NCBI GenBank assembly: GCA_023132435.1
Contig: JAGLYF010000239.1
Span: forward strand, 1 to 58,187
Direction: 5' to 3'
From: Calditrichia bacterium
Lineage (GTDB): Bacteria; Calditrichota; Calditrichia; JAJRVZ01
DNA length: 58,187 nt
Part shown: piece by piece, positions 10,627 through 20,606 of the stretch
Numbering within the stretch: position 1 is the first letter of the stretch
How the letters are laid out: the number at the start of each line of letters is the position of its first letter
Notes under the pieces: model-generated
What the model saw: the letters and a program-made list of their open reading frames with translations, nothing else
What the model was told of the DNA's origin: nothing
Database searches by the model: none
Program-made: the position numbers and the translations under genes

Positions 10627-13251
10627 ATGAAGGTAAAAAATCGTTTCATATTCCTCGCAATTTTTCTTTCATTCATCATTTCTCAACAGATTTTTTCTCA
10701 AGTACAAACGTCCGATGATGATAATTTTCAGCAGGCGTTGCAGGAATACATAAACAAAAATCTGTTGAGGTTTGGTAAGAATGAAATTGCACGCGAGAGA
10801 TTCTTGATACAACAGATGAGGGATATTAATGCGGAAATTAAATCCCGCGTAACAAATGTATCTGCTGTGCGTGATCAATATTTTGCAGGTCTTTTAACTC
10901 GTTTGGAAGAACTGGATGCCTTCCGCAATCGTCTGAGTGATTATAATTCAGCCACCTTAAATTCATTTATTGATCAGTTGGAGAATCGCATAAGGGCTAC
11001 CGTCGATGAGGGAGAGATTAATTACAGACGGCAAAAGATTTTCGAAGACGGAATACAGGTGCTCTATATTGCAGAAGAAATGCTGAAACTTGATCGGGGA
11101 GCCAGACTTGATGGCAATCCGCAATTAACCCAACAATTACAATCATCCAATCAGAAATTATTAGATTCTTTTGGTGACGCGCGCGGTTCAGAATCCGTCG
11201 TCTCTTATTCACCAAGCTCAGGGAATGCAACTATCTGGGATCTTTTCGTTGAATGGAAAAGAACAAACACACTCCAATTCGAGGCCCGCTGGACAGATAT
11301 TCAAGTTATTAAGAACAAACTGCTGAAAAATGGCACATCAATGGAAAAGGACCGGATGTTTAAACGAGAATTAAGTTCGGCACTTCTTGCTTATAATTTT
11401 CGAAACTATGATTTATCTAACCGACTATTTGAAGAAATTTTAACCAGGTACACATTTATTAATACTCTGGATGACATCTATTTTTATAAAGGTGAGGCCA
11501 ATTTTCAGATTGACCGTTTTGATGCGGCAAGTCAAGCCTATTTAAATTTGATAAACCAATATCCAACATCCCCTTATACTTTTAAAGCCTATGCAAGACT
11601 GGTAGCTATTGCTCATCACTTTGGAGATTTGCAGAAAGTCGATCAGTACTATTATGAGTTTGAAAAAGTTGTGGTAGCTTCAGATCCTCTGGTTGATGAG
11701 ATTCGATTTATCGCTGCAATTTCAGCTGTATCACGCGGTTCATATGAAGAATCTATAAATATTCTTAACAATGTTTTACCTGCTTCTGAATTTTACATTG
11801 ATGCACGTTACGTTTTGGCCCAGGCCTATGTGGGGGCCAGCAAGTTCGATGAGGCAGAAAATGTTTTGTTAGGGATTGTGAATAACTATAATACACCAAC
11901 TGATTACCACTTCAATGTTTATCTAAAACTTGCATATATCTCTTATGAGAAGGGAACTTATCAGCAGGCAATCGGATATCTGGATAATATTGGTGGTAAT
12001 TTTTCGCTATATGACCGAGTTCTCATGGCCTATGGATGGAATCATTACAAAGAAGAATTACTCAAAGAGGAGAAAAACAGGAATTTTGATATAATAAAAA
12101 AATATCTCTATATATTGACACAGGAATTTCCAAACTCCGATTATTATCTGGAAGCCAAAAGTCTCTTAGCCTATATTTATCAACTGGAAAAAAATACGCA
12201 TAGCGCGATCCAACAATATGAATATGTCTATCAGACAAGCCATACACAGAATATCTCCAATGTAAATATTCAAACACGCGACCGAATAAAAAATCAACTT
12301 TATGATATAGAGACCGAAAAGAATAGAGCAATTCAAACCAACCAGAAGATGGAGTATCTACAGGCAAATGATAGATATCTTAGTTTACAAGATAGTCTGA
12401 TGATCCTCAGCTATGCAGAATTAAGTCCGAACAGTATTGCTCTCCAGAGAGAAATCCAGCGCATTCAAACTCAAATCGAACAGTTAGATCATCTACGCAC
12501 ACTGGCCGTTGAAAGAAACAGTCCTGACATGATTGACCGGATCGATGACTTGAGAGAAAATCTCACAAGTGAATTGGAGGATGCGCGAGCATTGGAATCA
12601 TATTCTATATTGGGTATCAACTATTATGATGAACATCCCCACGCACGCAAAGAGAGCTTGACGGAGGATCAGAATAAGAAAATTAAGGAAATGCGTGCGG
12701 AAACTGAAAAGCAACAACAGGAGCTGGGAAACAAAATTAAAGATATTGATGCCAAGAAGGAAAGGGCAAGAAGATCGAAGAATTATAAGGAACTGGTATT
12801 ATTGGATATCCAACGTGATCGGTATAGTGAACTTTTAAGAAAATATGATTTTATGCATACAGTTGCTTATGATATGGAAGTGGCAGAATCTGAGATTCAA
12901 CTTCAAAAGTGGAGCAATTATGGCGCCTTCGGAATCGCCAATGTTAATTTTTCTGTGCGTCAGGATAATAAAGATAAAATTGGCTATTATAGTCAACAGA
13001 TTGATACGATAAACCGTATTCTCAATAATCGTAAAACTCTACTTGATTACAAAATTGCTCTGATCGATGGTGAAATAAATTTTATGACACGGAAAGTGCG
13101 TAGGCAAGAACGTTTAAGAGAAAGGGCAGAACTGGATCGTAAATTCGAAGAATCATACTTTGATACACATACCAGTGAACTTCAGGAAACAGGAACATCA
13201 CCTCCTGACTTTAATCAGGAAGAAGAAACACCCATCGAAGAGGACGAATAG
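10627..13251 (+). CDS. Secreted TPR/coiled-coil protein, first gene of envelope motor operon
   Basis: This 874-aa protein has a Sec signal peptide (about residues 1-25, ending near FSQVQ). TPR-like helical repeats run through the middle, for example the YEESINILNN and FDEAENVLLGIV units. A long charged coiled coil covers about residues 560-860, with an acidic tail ending EEDE. I do not recognise a specific family. It lies 51 nt before a second, larger TPR protein and in line with TonB/ExbB/ExbD genes. It is therefore probably a periplasmic or outer-membrane-associated part of that machine, comparable in role to the TPR proteins of gliding or transport complexes. This is inference from context. 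Confidence 0.75.
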   Translation: MKVKNRFIFLAIFLSFIISQQIFSQVQTSDDDNFQQALQEYINKNLLRFGKNEIARERFLIQQMRDINAEIKSRVTNVSAVRDQYFAGLLTRLEELDAFRNRLSDYNSATLNSFIDQLENRIRATVDEGEINYRRQKIFEDGIQVLYIAEEMLKLDRGARLDGNPQLTQQLQSSNQKLLDSFGDARGSESVVSYSPSSGNATIWDLFVEWKRTNTLQFEARWTDIQVIKNKLLKNGTSMEKDRMFKRELSSALLAYNFRNYDLSNRLFEEILTRYTFINTLDDIYFYKGEANFQIDRFDAASQAYLNLINQYPTSPYTFKAYARLVAIAHHFGDLQKVDQYYYEFEKVVVASDPLVDEIRFIAAISAVSRGSYEESINILNNVLPASEFYIDARYVLAQAYVGASKFDEAENVLLGIVNNYNTPTDYHFNVYLKLAYISYEKGTYQQAIGYLDNIGGNFSLYDRVLMAYGWNHYKEELLKEEKNRNFDIIKKYLYILTQEFPNSDYYLEAKSLLAYIYQLEKNTHSAIQQYEYVYQTSHTQNISNVNIQTRDRIKNQLYDIETEKNRAIQTNQKMEYLQANDRYLSLQDSLMILSYAELSPNSIALQREIQRIQTQIEQLDHLRTLAVERNSPDMIDRIDDLRENLTSELEDARALESYSILGINYYDEHPHARKESLTEDQNKKIKEMRAETEKQQQELGNKIKDIDAKKERARRSKNYKELVLLDIQRDRYSELLRKYDFMHTVAYDMEVAESEIQLQKWSNYGAFGIANVNFSVRQDNKDKIGYYSQQIDTINRILNNRKTLLDYKIALIDGEINFMTRKVRRQERLRERAELDRKFEESYFDTHTSELQETGTSPPDFNQEEETPIEEDE

Positions 13252-13302
13252 GTCATTTAATACTATTTATTTTGCTTGTATAAAGTAAAATTGGAATTGA
13301 AT

Positions 13303-16300
13303 ATGTTTAAAAAAGACTTAAACTCATATATACTTTTTATTCTGGTATTTTCGGTTTTTTTATTTACCTTTGTCGTTTTCCCGGGATTAATGTATGCCCA
13401 GGACAGAGAAGAACGTCAACTGAAGGTATTAGGAGATACTTTGTTTCAATCGATGAGTATTGAAGAACTCAAGAATATTCAATCTGAGTACGAAAAACGG
13501 ATTGATAGAATTACGAAGGAAGAAGGCAAAATCCGTGACCGGGGATTAGAGGTAACAGAGGAATTCCTGAAACGTGAAGGTGGTAATATCAAGGATCAGG
13601 ATAAAATATTAATCAGACTGGCTGAATATTACTATGATCAGGCAGAGGAACAATATTTTGCTGAGAATGAAGATTTCGATCTCGTATATGCAAAATATGT
13701 GGAGCAACTGGATCAATATTATGAGGGGCAATTAGAAACTGAACCGACAGAACCGCCGCAGCCGAAATATGATTATTCAAAAGTGATTGAGGTATATGAT
13801 AAGATTTTGAAAGAGTATCCCAATAGTGATTTTGCTGATGACGCTTTATATACAAAATCTTATTTATTACAACAAATGGATCAGGGTGTAGAATCACGCA
13901 GGATATATCAGGAAGTGATTGATCGATATCCTGAAAGTCATTTTGCTGCTGATTCATATATGAGGCTTGCGGAATATTACTTTGATCCCAGAGAGGATAA
14001 GGATACTGAGCAAACAATCGTTGAATTACACCGGGCGATCAGATTATACAAAAAGGTCCTTCAATATCGTGATTCAAAAAGGTATGATGAAGCTTTATAC
14101 AAACTGGGTTGGAGTTATTATCGTTTGTCCGCTACGGATCCCGGTTACTACTCCGATGCGATTATTTATTTCCTGGCAGTGGTAGATGATATTACCCGTG
14201 CTGAAAAGCTTGATCCAAAAAATAAGGCCTCCAATCCGAATGTAAAAGATGAAGCCATACAATATATTGGTATAAGTTTCTCAGATGACGAAACCTATGC
14301 CTATGCCGGAGTCAATAATGCACGTCGATTTATAGAAGATATTGGCGGACGTGAGTATGGGGTGGAAATAATGAGATCTCTGGGGCAGACATACCAGACT
14401 ACAGAGCGGAACAATGAAGCAATTGATGCTTATACAGCACTTCTGGATATGTATCCTCTGTATAAAGAAGCTCCTCTGATTAAACAAAATGTATCGGAAA
14501 CGTATTATAATCTTGGTGATGATTCTGCAGCATACCGTACACGGGATGAACTGTTCAGATATTATAATCCTAAATCGGAATGGTATGCTAATCTGGAAGC
14601 TTCGGATTCTCCCGACAGGTTAACTTATTTACAGGAAGGGCATAAACTGACAGAAAGAGCCCTGCAAACAAATATAACCCTTGATTTCCTTAAGGCTCAG
14701 GAACTTGATGAAACAAATCAATCTTCCCTAACTATGTATAAGAGGGTTACTAAACAATGTGAGGATTATCTGGAAGTATTTCCGACAGATACTAATGCTT
14801 ATAGCGTGAATTGGAATTATGCCCAAATATTAGATTTAAAATTGAACCGTTTTGAAGAAGCTTATGAACAATATATCCATGTAAGTAACGATTATTTGGA
14901 AACCGATTATCAGCAAGATGCTGCTAACAACGCGATATTTGTTGCGGATACGCTGGCCAAAATTATGTTTCAAGGTGAGACCGATACAGCTCTGGCGGGA
15001 GTAGAAATTTCATCTGTCGCTGATGAAGAAGCCCTGAGACCGGAAATCCTGACCAATGAAGAAAAAAGGTTGATTGAGGCATATGATAATTACATCCGTC
15101 TTTTTCCGGATGATGAAAGTACACCAAAGTATCTGGCAAATGCTGGCGCCATTTACTTTAATCATAAACAATTCGCTGAGGCTCGCGTTTACTTTAAGAC
15201 TCTGGTTAATAGATTCCCGGGAGCAAAAGAAAAGACTCTGGCCTATCGTTCTATCATGGATTCCTATTTTTATCTGGGGCAATTCGAGGATAGTGAATTT
15301 ATCGCGAAACGAATTTTACAATCTGAAAATCTTCCCGATGAGGAAAGAATATTTGCCCAAAAACGATTGGCCGCTTCCATATTCAACCATGCAAAATTAT
15401 TTGAGGATCAGGGTCAGTTTATGGATGCTGCTAATGAGTTCAGGCGTGTATTTATAGAATCTCCGGAAGATACGGTTTACGCTGAAGCAGGTTTGTTTAA
15501 TAGTGGACGAAATTACGACAAAATAAAGGAATGGGAAGAGGCACTTGCTACTTATATACTTCTCGCCGATCAATTTCCTGCATCAAAATATGCCATCTCT
15601 TCATTGAAAAATGCAGCAGAAGATAACAAAGAACTGAAAAGGTTCTCCGATGCAGCTGGAATTTACGAGCGTATATACAGTCGCCAGATCAGTATTCCTG
15701 AAGAGGCGGAAGTCGCTTTATATAATGCCGCATATTATTATAAAGAAGGTGAAGACTGGCAAAATGCAATCAGGCTCAACAACAAGTATATAGCTACTTA
15801 TCCGGATAACCCGCTTTCCACAGATTTTTATTTTGCAACGGCCGGTTTTTATTTAAAACTTGACAACCTGACCGATGCTAACAGAATCTATGCAGAATTC
15901 GCTACAAAATATCCTGATGATCCTCGTGGTGTCCAGGCATTTTACGAACGAGGTGCATACTATCAGGATGGTGGTCAGTTGAATTTAGCTAAAGTGGAAT
16001 ATCAAAAGGCTATTGATAAGAGTGAATCCCTTAACAGAAAAGGATTAGATCCCAACAGATATTATACCGGTGAATCGCTCAATAAGATGGTGGATATGCT
16101 ATACTCCGAATATAATTATATCGAGATCAAGCAGCCGGCCAGCAATATTGAAAGACAACAGGCAAGGATGCGGAACCTGATTAAAGAAATTTCGGCCAAC
16201 GATTTGAAAATAATTGCTAATGGATCTATAAGAAGTTTTGAAGCTGCCTATAGAAATGCTGAAGTATACGAAATTTTTGCCGACAAGTATGTAAGTCAAG

Positions 16301-18138
16301 AAAGAACTCCAAATCTGAATGCCGATCAAAGGTTTATCGAAGATAAGCAGATAAGGGATGCTTCAGCTGGATTGTATGACAAAGCGGTCGATGAATATAT
16401 AAAGGCGATGGAAAATATACCGATAATTGCTGAAAAACTGGATGTGGACTTATTTGCTATAGATACGATGGTCACAGAAGTAGATATTTCTGATACTACT
16501 TTTGATGATACAACCGGAATGGTTGCTCGTGCCGAAGTCGTTGATTCGACAAAGGAAATTGGTTTGAAGTGGTATAATAAAGCGACAAATAAGATATCTT
16601 TTCTCTATTATAAAGAGGCAGATATTACCAAGATGAATATTTCGGAAGCTCTTAAAACGCAGAATCCACAGACCGATCCTTATTTATCGATCTTATTTCA
16701 GGCACAACTAATCACAAAATTAATTAATCCGGCAGTAGAACAGACTATCGGAGCACACCAGAAAAATATTGACGAAGCAAAAATATTAGGTTTAAGTAAT
16801 AAATATGTTGAAGAATCAAAACGACAAATTTTGCTTACATCAAATGTATCTCCTCAGGAGGTTGAAAAGCTGGCATTCCTCGCTCTAAGAGACTATTCAC
16901 AGCAGATGAGGGAATACAGGCGTCTGGTGGAATTAGAATATGGAACGCTTAATAGGCAGGGTAAAGATTACATGGCGATTAAGGATGATGTCCAGCAATT
17001 GATAGATATTTCCAAAAACTTGGCAATAGGCGCGATAGATAACTTCAAAAATACTCTCGATTGGGCAAGAGATCATAGAATTGAAAATGACCTTGTTCGT
17101 ACAACTGAAATTCGCATGCTTCGCATTGCGGTTGAACTGACTGATCTCTATGATGCTTACTATGATAGTGCAGTGGTAAAACGGGATTATTACCAGGTAC
17201 GATTTGATTCAACAGAAAATTATAATTATGATGATGGTTTTCTCTTTTATCAGGATCAGACATTTAGTTTTAAGGAGTACGGACAGGAAATACTTGACCA
17301 TGCTTTTCAGTTAAAGGAAGAGTATGAAATTTCAAATTTATGGGGTAATAAGGTAGTAGCTAAATTGATCGCTATCGATCCTGCAACATACGCAGGTGCA
17401 GTAGAAAGAGAAAAAGTAGTAATTGAAAGTGATGAATCCTGGCTGGTATCTAAAACATACACTCCAGGATATAACGAAGAAGATTTTGATGACTCAGAAT
17501 GGAAGAATGCCGGAATAGTTACTTCTGCCTATAACCAGTTTATTGATCTTGGAGTTGATCCGAAACCAATGTGGTACCCTAAAAAGCAGGTTGTTGTTGA
17601 TACTTCTCAGATTTCTCCATTTGACACAACATTTGGAATGATCGATTCTCTGGCTGTCTCTGATACAACGATACAGGAAATGGCTCCTCTGACGGAGACT
17701 GATGTTTCAACATTTGATGAAACAGTTACAGATTCACTGATGGGTGATACAGTTCAGGTATATTTCAGAAAGAAGATTACTCTCCATGGTACTCCTGTCG
17801 ATGGGTATTTTTATATTACTGCGGACAATGATTTTAACTTTTTCTTAAATGAAGAATATATCACCGATGATGAAGATGATAATTTTGCAATTATTGATAC
17901 AGTTGATTTCGGATATATGTCTTACTCAGTAAAACAAGGTACAAACATCCTCTCTATTCGTGCAATCGATACGGACAATTCACAACGGGGTGTTAAACTT
18001 TATGGATATTTTGAACTGATTCCTCTGGATATTATCGCTGCGGTTGAACAAAGTAGTCAGGTAGCAACCCTGGATGTTGATCCGGTAATTTTAAGGCGGA
18101 TCAATACGCTTAATAAAAACCGTATAACGGTGAGGTAA
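13303..18138 (+). CDS. Very large secreted TPR protein with C-terminal beta domain
   Basis: This protein is about 1,611 aa and starts at ATG 13,303. A TTG at 13,276 would add nine residues ahead of the signal peptide. The signal peptide ends near residue 33 (GLMYAQDRE). Many TPR and Sel1-like helical units follow across about residues 100-1,150 (YDKILKEYPNSDFADDALY, FPASKYAISSLKNAAEDNK). The C-terminal about 300 residues hold a Thr/Asp-rich linker and a beta-rich module (HGTPVDGYFYITADNDFNFF ... GTNILSIRAIDTDNSQRG) resembling a galactose-binding or PA14-like lectin fold. TPRs of this type form extended periplasmic scaffolds. Only 7 nt separate it from the TonB-C gene, so it belongs to the same operon. 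Confidence 0.78.
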   Translation: MFKKDLNSYILFILVFSVFLFTFVVFPGLMYAQDREERQLKVLGDTLFQSMSIEELKNIQSEYEKRIDRITKEEGKIRDRGLEVTEEFLKREGGNIKDQDKILIRLAEYYYDQAEEQYFAENEDFDLVYAKYVEQLDQYYEGQLETEPTEPPQPKYDYSKVIEVYDKILKEYPNSDFADDALYTKSYLLQQMDQGVESRRIYQEVIDRYPESHFAADSYMRLAEYYFDPREDKDTEQTIVELHRAIRLYKKVLQYRDSKRYDEALYKLGWSYYRLSATDPGYYSDAIIYFLAVVDDITRAEKLDPKNKASNPNVKDEAIQYIGISFSDDETYAYAGVNNARRFIEDIGGREYGVEIMRSLGQTYQTTERNNEAIDAYTALLDMYPLYKEAPLIKQNVSETYYNLGDDSAAYRTRDELFRYYNPKSEWYANLEASDSPDRLTYLQEGHKLTERALQTNITLDFLKAQELDETNQSSLTMYKRVTKQCEDYLEVFPTDTNAYSVNWNYAQILDLKLNRFEEAYEQYIHVSNDYLETDYQQDAANNAIFVADTLAKIMFQGETDTALAGVEISSVADEEALRPEILTNEEKRLIEAYDNYIRLFPDDESTPKYLANAGAIYFNHKQFAEARVYFKTLVNRFPGAKEKTLAYRSIMDSYFYLGQFEDSEFIAKRILQSENLPDEERIFAQKRLAASIFNHAKLFEDQGQFMDAANEFRRVFIESPEDTVYAEAGLFNSGRNYDKIKEWEEALATYILLADQFPASKYAISSLKNAAEDNKELKRFSDAAGIYERIYSRQISIPEEAEVALYNAAYYYKEGEDWQNAIRLNNKYIATYPDNPLSTDFYFATAGFYLKLDNLTDANRIYAEFATKYPDDPRGVQAFYERGAYYQDGGQLNLAKVEYQKAIDKSESLNRKGLDPNRYYTGESLNKMVDMLYSEYNYIEIKQPASNIERQQARMRNLIKEISANDLKIIANGSIRSFEAAYRNAEVYEIFADKYVSQERTPNLNADQRFIEDKQIRDASAGLYDKAVDEYIKAMENIPIIAEKLDVDLFAIDTMVTEVDISDTTFDDTTGMVARAEVVDSTKEIGLKWYNKATNKISFLYYKEADITKMNISEALKTQNPQTDPYLSILFQAQLITKLINPAVEQTIGAHQKNIDEAKILGLSNKYVEESKRQILLTSNVSPQEVEKLAFLALRDYSQQMREYRRLVELEYGTLNRQGKDYMAIKDDVQQLIDISKNLAIGAIDNFKNTLDWARDHRIENDLVRTTEIRMLRIAVELTDLYDAYYDSAVVKRDYYQVRFDSTENYNYDDGFLFYQDQTFSFKEYGQEILDHAFQLKEEYEISNLWGNKVVAKLIAIDPATYAGAVEREKVVIESDESWLVSKTYTPGYNEEDFDDSEWKNAGIVTSAYNQFIDLGVDPKPMWYPKKQVVVDTSQISPFDTTFGMIDSLAVSDTTIQEMAPLTETDVSTFDETVTDSLMGDTVQVYFRKKITLHGTPVDGYFYITADNDFNFFLNEEYITDDEDDNFAIIDTVDFGYMSYSVKQGTNILSIRAIDTDNSQRGVKLYGYFELIPLDIIAAVEQSSQVATLDVDPVILRRINTLNKNRITVR

Positions 18139-18145
18139 GGAAATA

Positions 18146-18790
18146 ATGAATTCGATCATTAAATTGTTTATCTTTCTGCTCCTGGTCGTACCAGTTATAG
18201 TGGCTCATGCACAGCCCACTCAAACTGATGACCAGATATATGAATTTTTTACTGTTGAAGAGAAACCGGTTGTCTCAAGAGATGCGCAGCCCATTTATCC
18301 ACAAAGTGCAATAAATGCAGGCATAGAAGGTACCGTTGTTGTGACGATCGTTGTGGACGAAAATGGCAATGTGACTAATGCTGAAATTTTTAGTTCGGTT
18401 CCGCAACTTGATAACGCTGCTCTACGGGCTGCGAGAAGTAAAGTATTTTCACCGGGATTGATTAATGGTTCACCTGTAAAAACGAGAATAAATATTCCGA
18501 TTAATTTTAATCTTCCGGATGTTTCAACAGGTCCTGACGTTTCAACCGGAGATACGGGAGATTTCGTAGATCTGACCTTGGAAGCTGTAAGGATAACGAT
18601 TGAACCTGAAAGACCACGGGTAAATATTATTGCAGACAGAATTAAACCGGAATTTGACATGATGAATCTTGAAAGATCATATCTACCGGAGCTCACAGGC
18701 AAGGGTGAGAAAATTGTTGTTGTTGATCCGAAAGCACGGATAAGAGATGATCTGATTGAAATTAAAAAGATTATAAACAGAAGTAGATGA
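18146..18790 (+). CDS. Periplasmic TonB C-terminal domain protein
   Basis: This 214-aa protein has a cleavable signal peptide (residues 1-22, ending AHAQP). A TonB-C domain follows at about residues 45-125 (YPQSAINAGIEGTVVVTIVVDENG, with FSPGLINGSPVKTRINIPINF). It ends in a basic tail. It lacks the uncleaved membrane anchor and Pro-rich spacer of classical TonB, so it is probably a soluble or tethered TonB-C protein that docks with a partner. It lies between the giant TPR gene and exbB. Confidence 0.8.
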   Translation: MNSIIKLFIFLLLVVPVIVAHAQPTQTDDQIYEFFTVEEKPVVSRDAQPIYPQSAINAGIEGTVVVTIVVDENGNVTNAEIFSSVPQLDNAALRAARSKVFSPGLINGSPVKTRINIPINFNLPDVSTGPDVSTGDTGDFVDLTLEAVRITIEPERPRVNIIADRIKPEFDMMNLERSYLPELTGKGEKIVVVDPKARIRDDLIEIKKIINRSR

Positions 18791-18811
18791 AACATCAATT
18801 AGGAGGAAATT

Positions 18812-19474
18812 ATGGAAGCCTTTTTAGCTGGATTTGGTAGATCATTCTCACCGGGCGATCCCGCGTTCATATTCATGTATGTCATTAGCCTTTTTGCCGC
18901 AGCAGCATTGGCTATCGCGATCGAAAGATTTTACTATATCATGATTCGGTCTAATATAAATGCCGATAAATTTATGGCTGAGATCCGGAAACTGGTTGCT
19001 GGCGGAAATATGGATCGTGCAATCGCATTATGTGACAGGGGAAAACAAAAGGCATTGCCGTTCGTGGTATTAAGAGGTCTGAAACGAGCCATTGAAAGCG
19101 AAGCTCTCGACTTTAGAGCTATTCAAAATGCTGTAGACGAAGGAACTCTTGAAGTTATTCCAAAACTTCAGGAGCGTACGAATTATCTCTCGATGTTCGC
19201 GAATGTTGCAACCCTCACCGGACTGATGGGTACAATTTTCGGTCTGATCATCGCATTTGATGCGGTTGGTGGGGAAGGTATACCTGAAGCTGATAAAACA
19301 CGATACCTTGCTGCAGGCATTTCTGCTGCTATGAATACGACTATCTATGGACTGATGGTTGCTATTCCCAGTCTGATTGCTTATACATTTTTGACCAATC
19401 GGACAACCAAAATTATTGATGAGATGGACGAACATCTGGTTAAATTAATTAACCTAATAACCGGAAATCGTTAA
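18812..19474 (+). CDS. MotA/TolQ/ExbB family proton channel protein
   Basis: This 220-aa inner-membrane protein has three membrane helices (about residues 17-37, 129-150 and 168-192). The conserved segment LSMFANVATLTGLMGTIFGLI and the third-helix segment AAGISAAMNTTIYGLMVAIPSLIAY match the TolQ/ExbB core that forms the pentameric stator around two ExbD helices. It has a GGAGG ribosome binding site. It is followed by two exbD genes, the standard arrangement of a proton-motive-force-driven motor. Confidence 0.92.
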   Translation: MEAFLAGFGRSFSPGDPAFIFMYVISLFAAAALAIAIERFYYIMIRSNINADKFMAEIRKLVAGGNMDRAIALCDRGKQKALPFVVLRGLKRAIESEALDFRAIQNAVDEGTLEVIPKLQERTNYLSMFANVATLTGLMGTIFGLIIAFDAVGGEGIPEADKTRYLAAGISAAMNTTIYGLMVAIPSLIAYTFLTNRTTKIIDEMDEHLVKLINLITGNR

Positions 19475-19496
19475 TAAATTAAATTGAGGATCAATC

Positions 19497-20048
19497 ATGG
19501 CATATAAACCCTCAATGAGGCGCAGTCGTGTAACCGCTGATCTTGAATTAAATATCACGCCTGTTATGAATCTGATGGTTGTGCTAATTCCTCTCCTGCT
19601 TCTCGGCGTAGAGATGGTAAAACTTTCGATTGTGGAAATTGATCTGCCACCTGCTTCAGCTGGTGCAGGTGATGCAGCGAATGAGAAAAATCCGGAGAAA
19701 GAAAAAGAGAAAAAACTCGGATTGAAAATTGCGATTACATCCGATGGAATTAGCTTAGCGACCGCCTCGGCAGTAATGTCGGGTGAGCAGGGAGAAGGTC
19801 CCACCATACCGATTCAGGCTGACGGCGAGCAGAATCTTGATTTGTTAAAGGACAAACTTGTTGAGATTAAGAAGGCGATTGCAGACAAGGGATTTAAAGA
19901 CAAGAATACGGCGATTATCACTGCTGGAAAAAATATTGAATATCAGGTTATAATAAATATCCTTGATACAATTCAGAGTTACGAAGACGACAAAGGTGAT
20001 ATTCAGCCCTTATTCCCACAAGTAAATTTCGGACAGGTTGTTATTTAA
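19497..20048 (+). CDS. ExbD/TolR-like protein with Asn in place of the membrane Asp
   Basis: This 183-aa protein has a short cytosolic N-terminus, one membrane helix (about residues 19-39) and a periplasmic domain. In ExbD/TolR/MotB proteins the helix carries an essential Asp (Asp25 in E. coli ExbD). Here the aligned block is LNITPVMNLMVVLIPLLLLG with Asn25, so the subunit should not carry protons. The next gene encodes an ExbD that keeps the Asp. The pair may form a heterodimer inside the ExbB pentamer with only one protonatable site. Confidence 0.88.
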   Translation: MAYKPSMRRSRVTADLELNITPVMNLMVVLIPLLLLGVEMVKLSIVEIDLPPASAGAGDAANEKNPEKEKEKKLGLKIAITSDGISLATASAVMSGEQGEGPTIPIQADGEQNLDLLKDKLVEIKKAIADKGFKDKNTAIITAGKNIEYQVIINILDTIQSYEDDKGDIQPLFPQVNFGQVVI

Positions 20049-20062
20049 GGAGAGGTCTTAAA

Positions 20063-20557
20063 ATGGCTTTTACACCCTCAAAGTCAAAAAAACATAATAC
20101 ACAACTACAAGGTACCCTGAATATGAATTCTATGATGGATATGATGACCATTATCCTTCTGTTTCTTCTGAAATCATATTCAACAACGGGTGCCCTGGCT
20201 ACCCAGAGTGAAAGTCTTAAATTGCCGGAATCAGTACGGACAATAAAACCTAAGAAAGAATTAAATGTTTCCATAGCCAGGGATGTAATTCTGGTAAATG
20301 AGCAACCGGTTATGCGGACGGCGGATGTCCCACCAAATGAGATTATTATACCTCAATTGGAATCAAAATTGCGGGAATATGCACGAATGCAAAAAGATCT
20401 GGAAATCGAAGTTGGCAAGGAATTCACTCATGAAGTTATAATTCAGGGAGACGTATCCATCACATATGAACTGTTATTCAGGGTGATGTATACCTGCGGT
20501 CAATCGGAATTTAATAAAATGCGCTTGTTGACTGTCACCCGCACGTCAATTGAATAA
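20063..20557 (+). CDS. ExbD/TolR-like protein with conserved membrane Asp
   Basis: This 164-aa protein has the single-pass ExbD topology. The helix reads LNMNSMMDMMTIILLFLL, with Asp26 at the expected proton-carrying position. The periplasmic part ends ITYELLFRVMYTCGQSEFNKMRLLTV, typical of the ExbD C-terminal fold. It is encoded 14 nt after the Asn-bearing paralogue and before the AgmX-like gene. Confidence 0.9.
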   Translation: MAFTPSKSKKHNTQLQGTLNMNSMMDMMTIILLFLLKSYSTTGALATQSESLKLPESVRTIKPKKELNVSIARDVILVNEQPVMRTADVPPNEIIIPQLESKLREYARMQKDLEIEVGKEFTHEVIIQGDVSITYELLFRVMYTCGQSEFNKMRLLTVTRTSIE

Positions 20558-20606
20558 AACATATGTATTATTTATGAGTATTAATCGAAAAGAATGAAGG
20601 ATTAAT

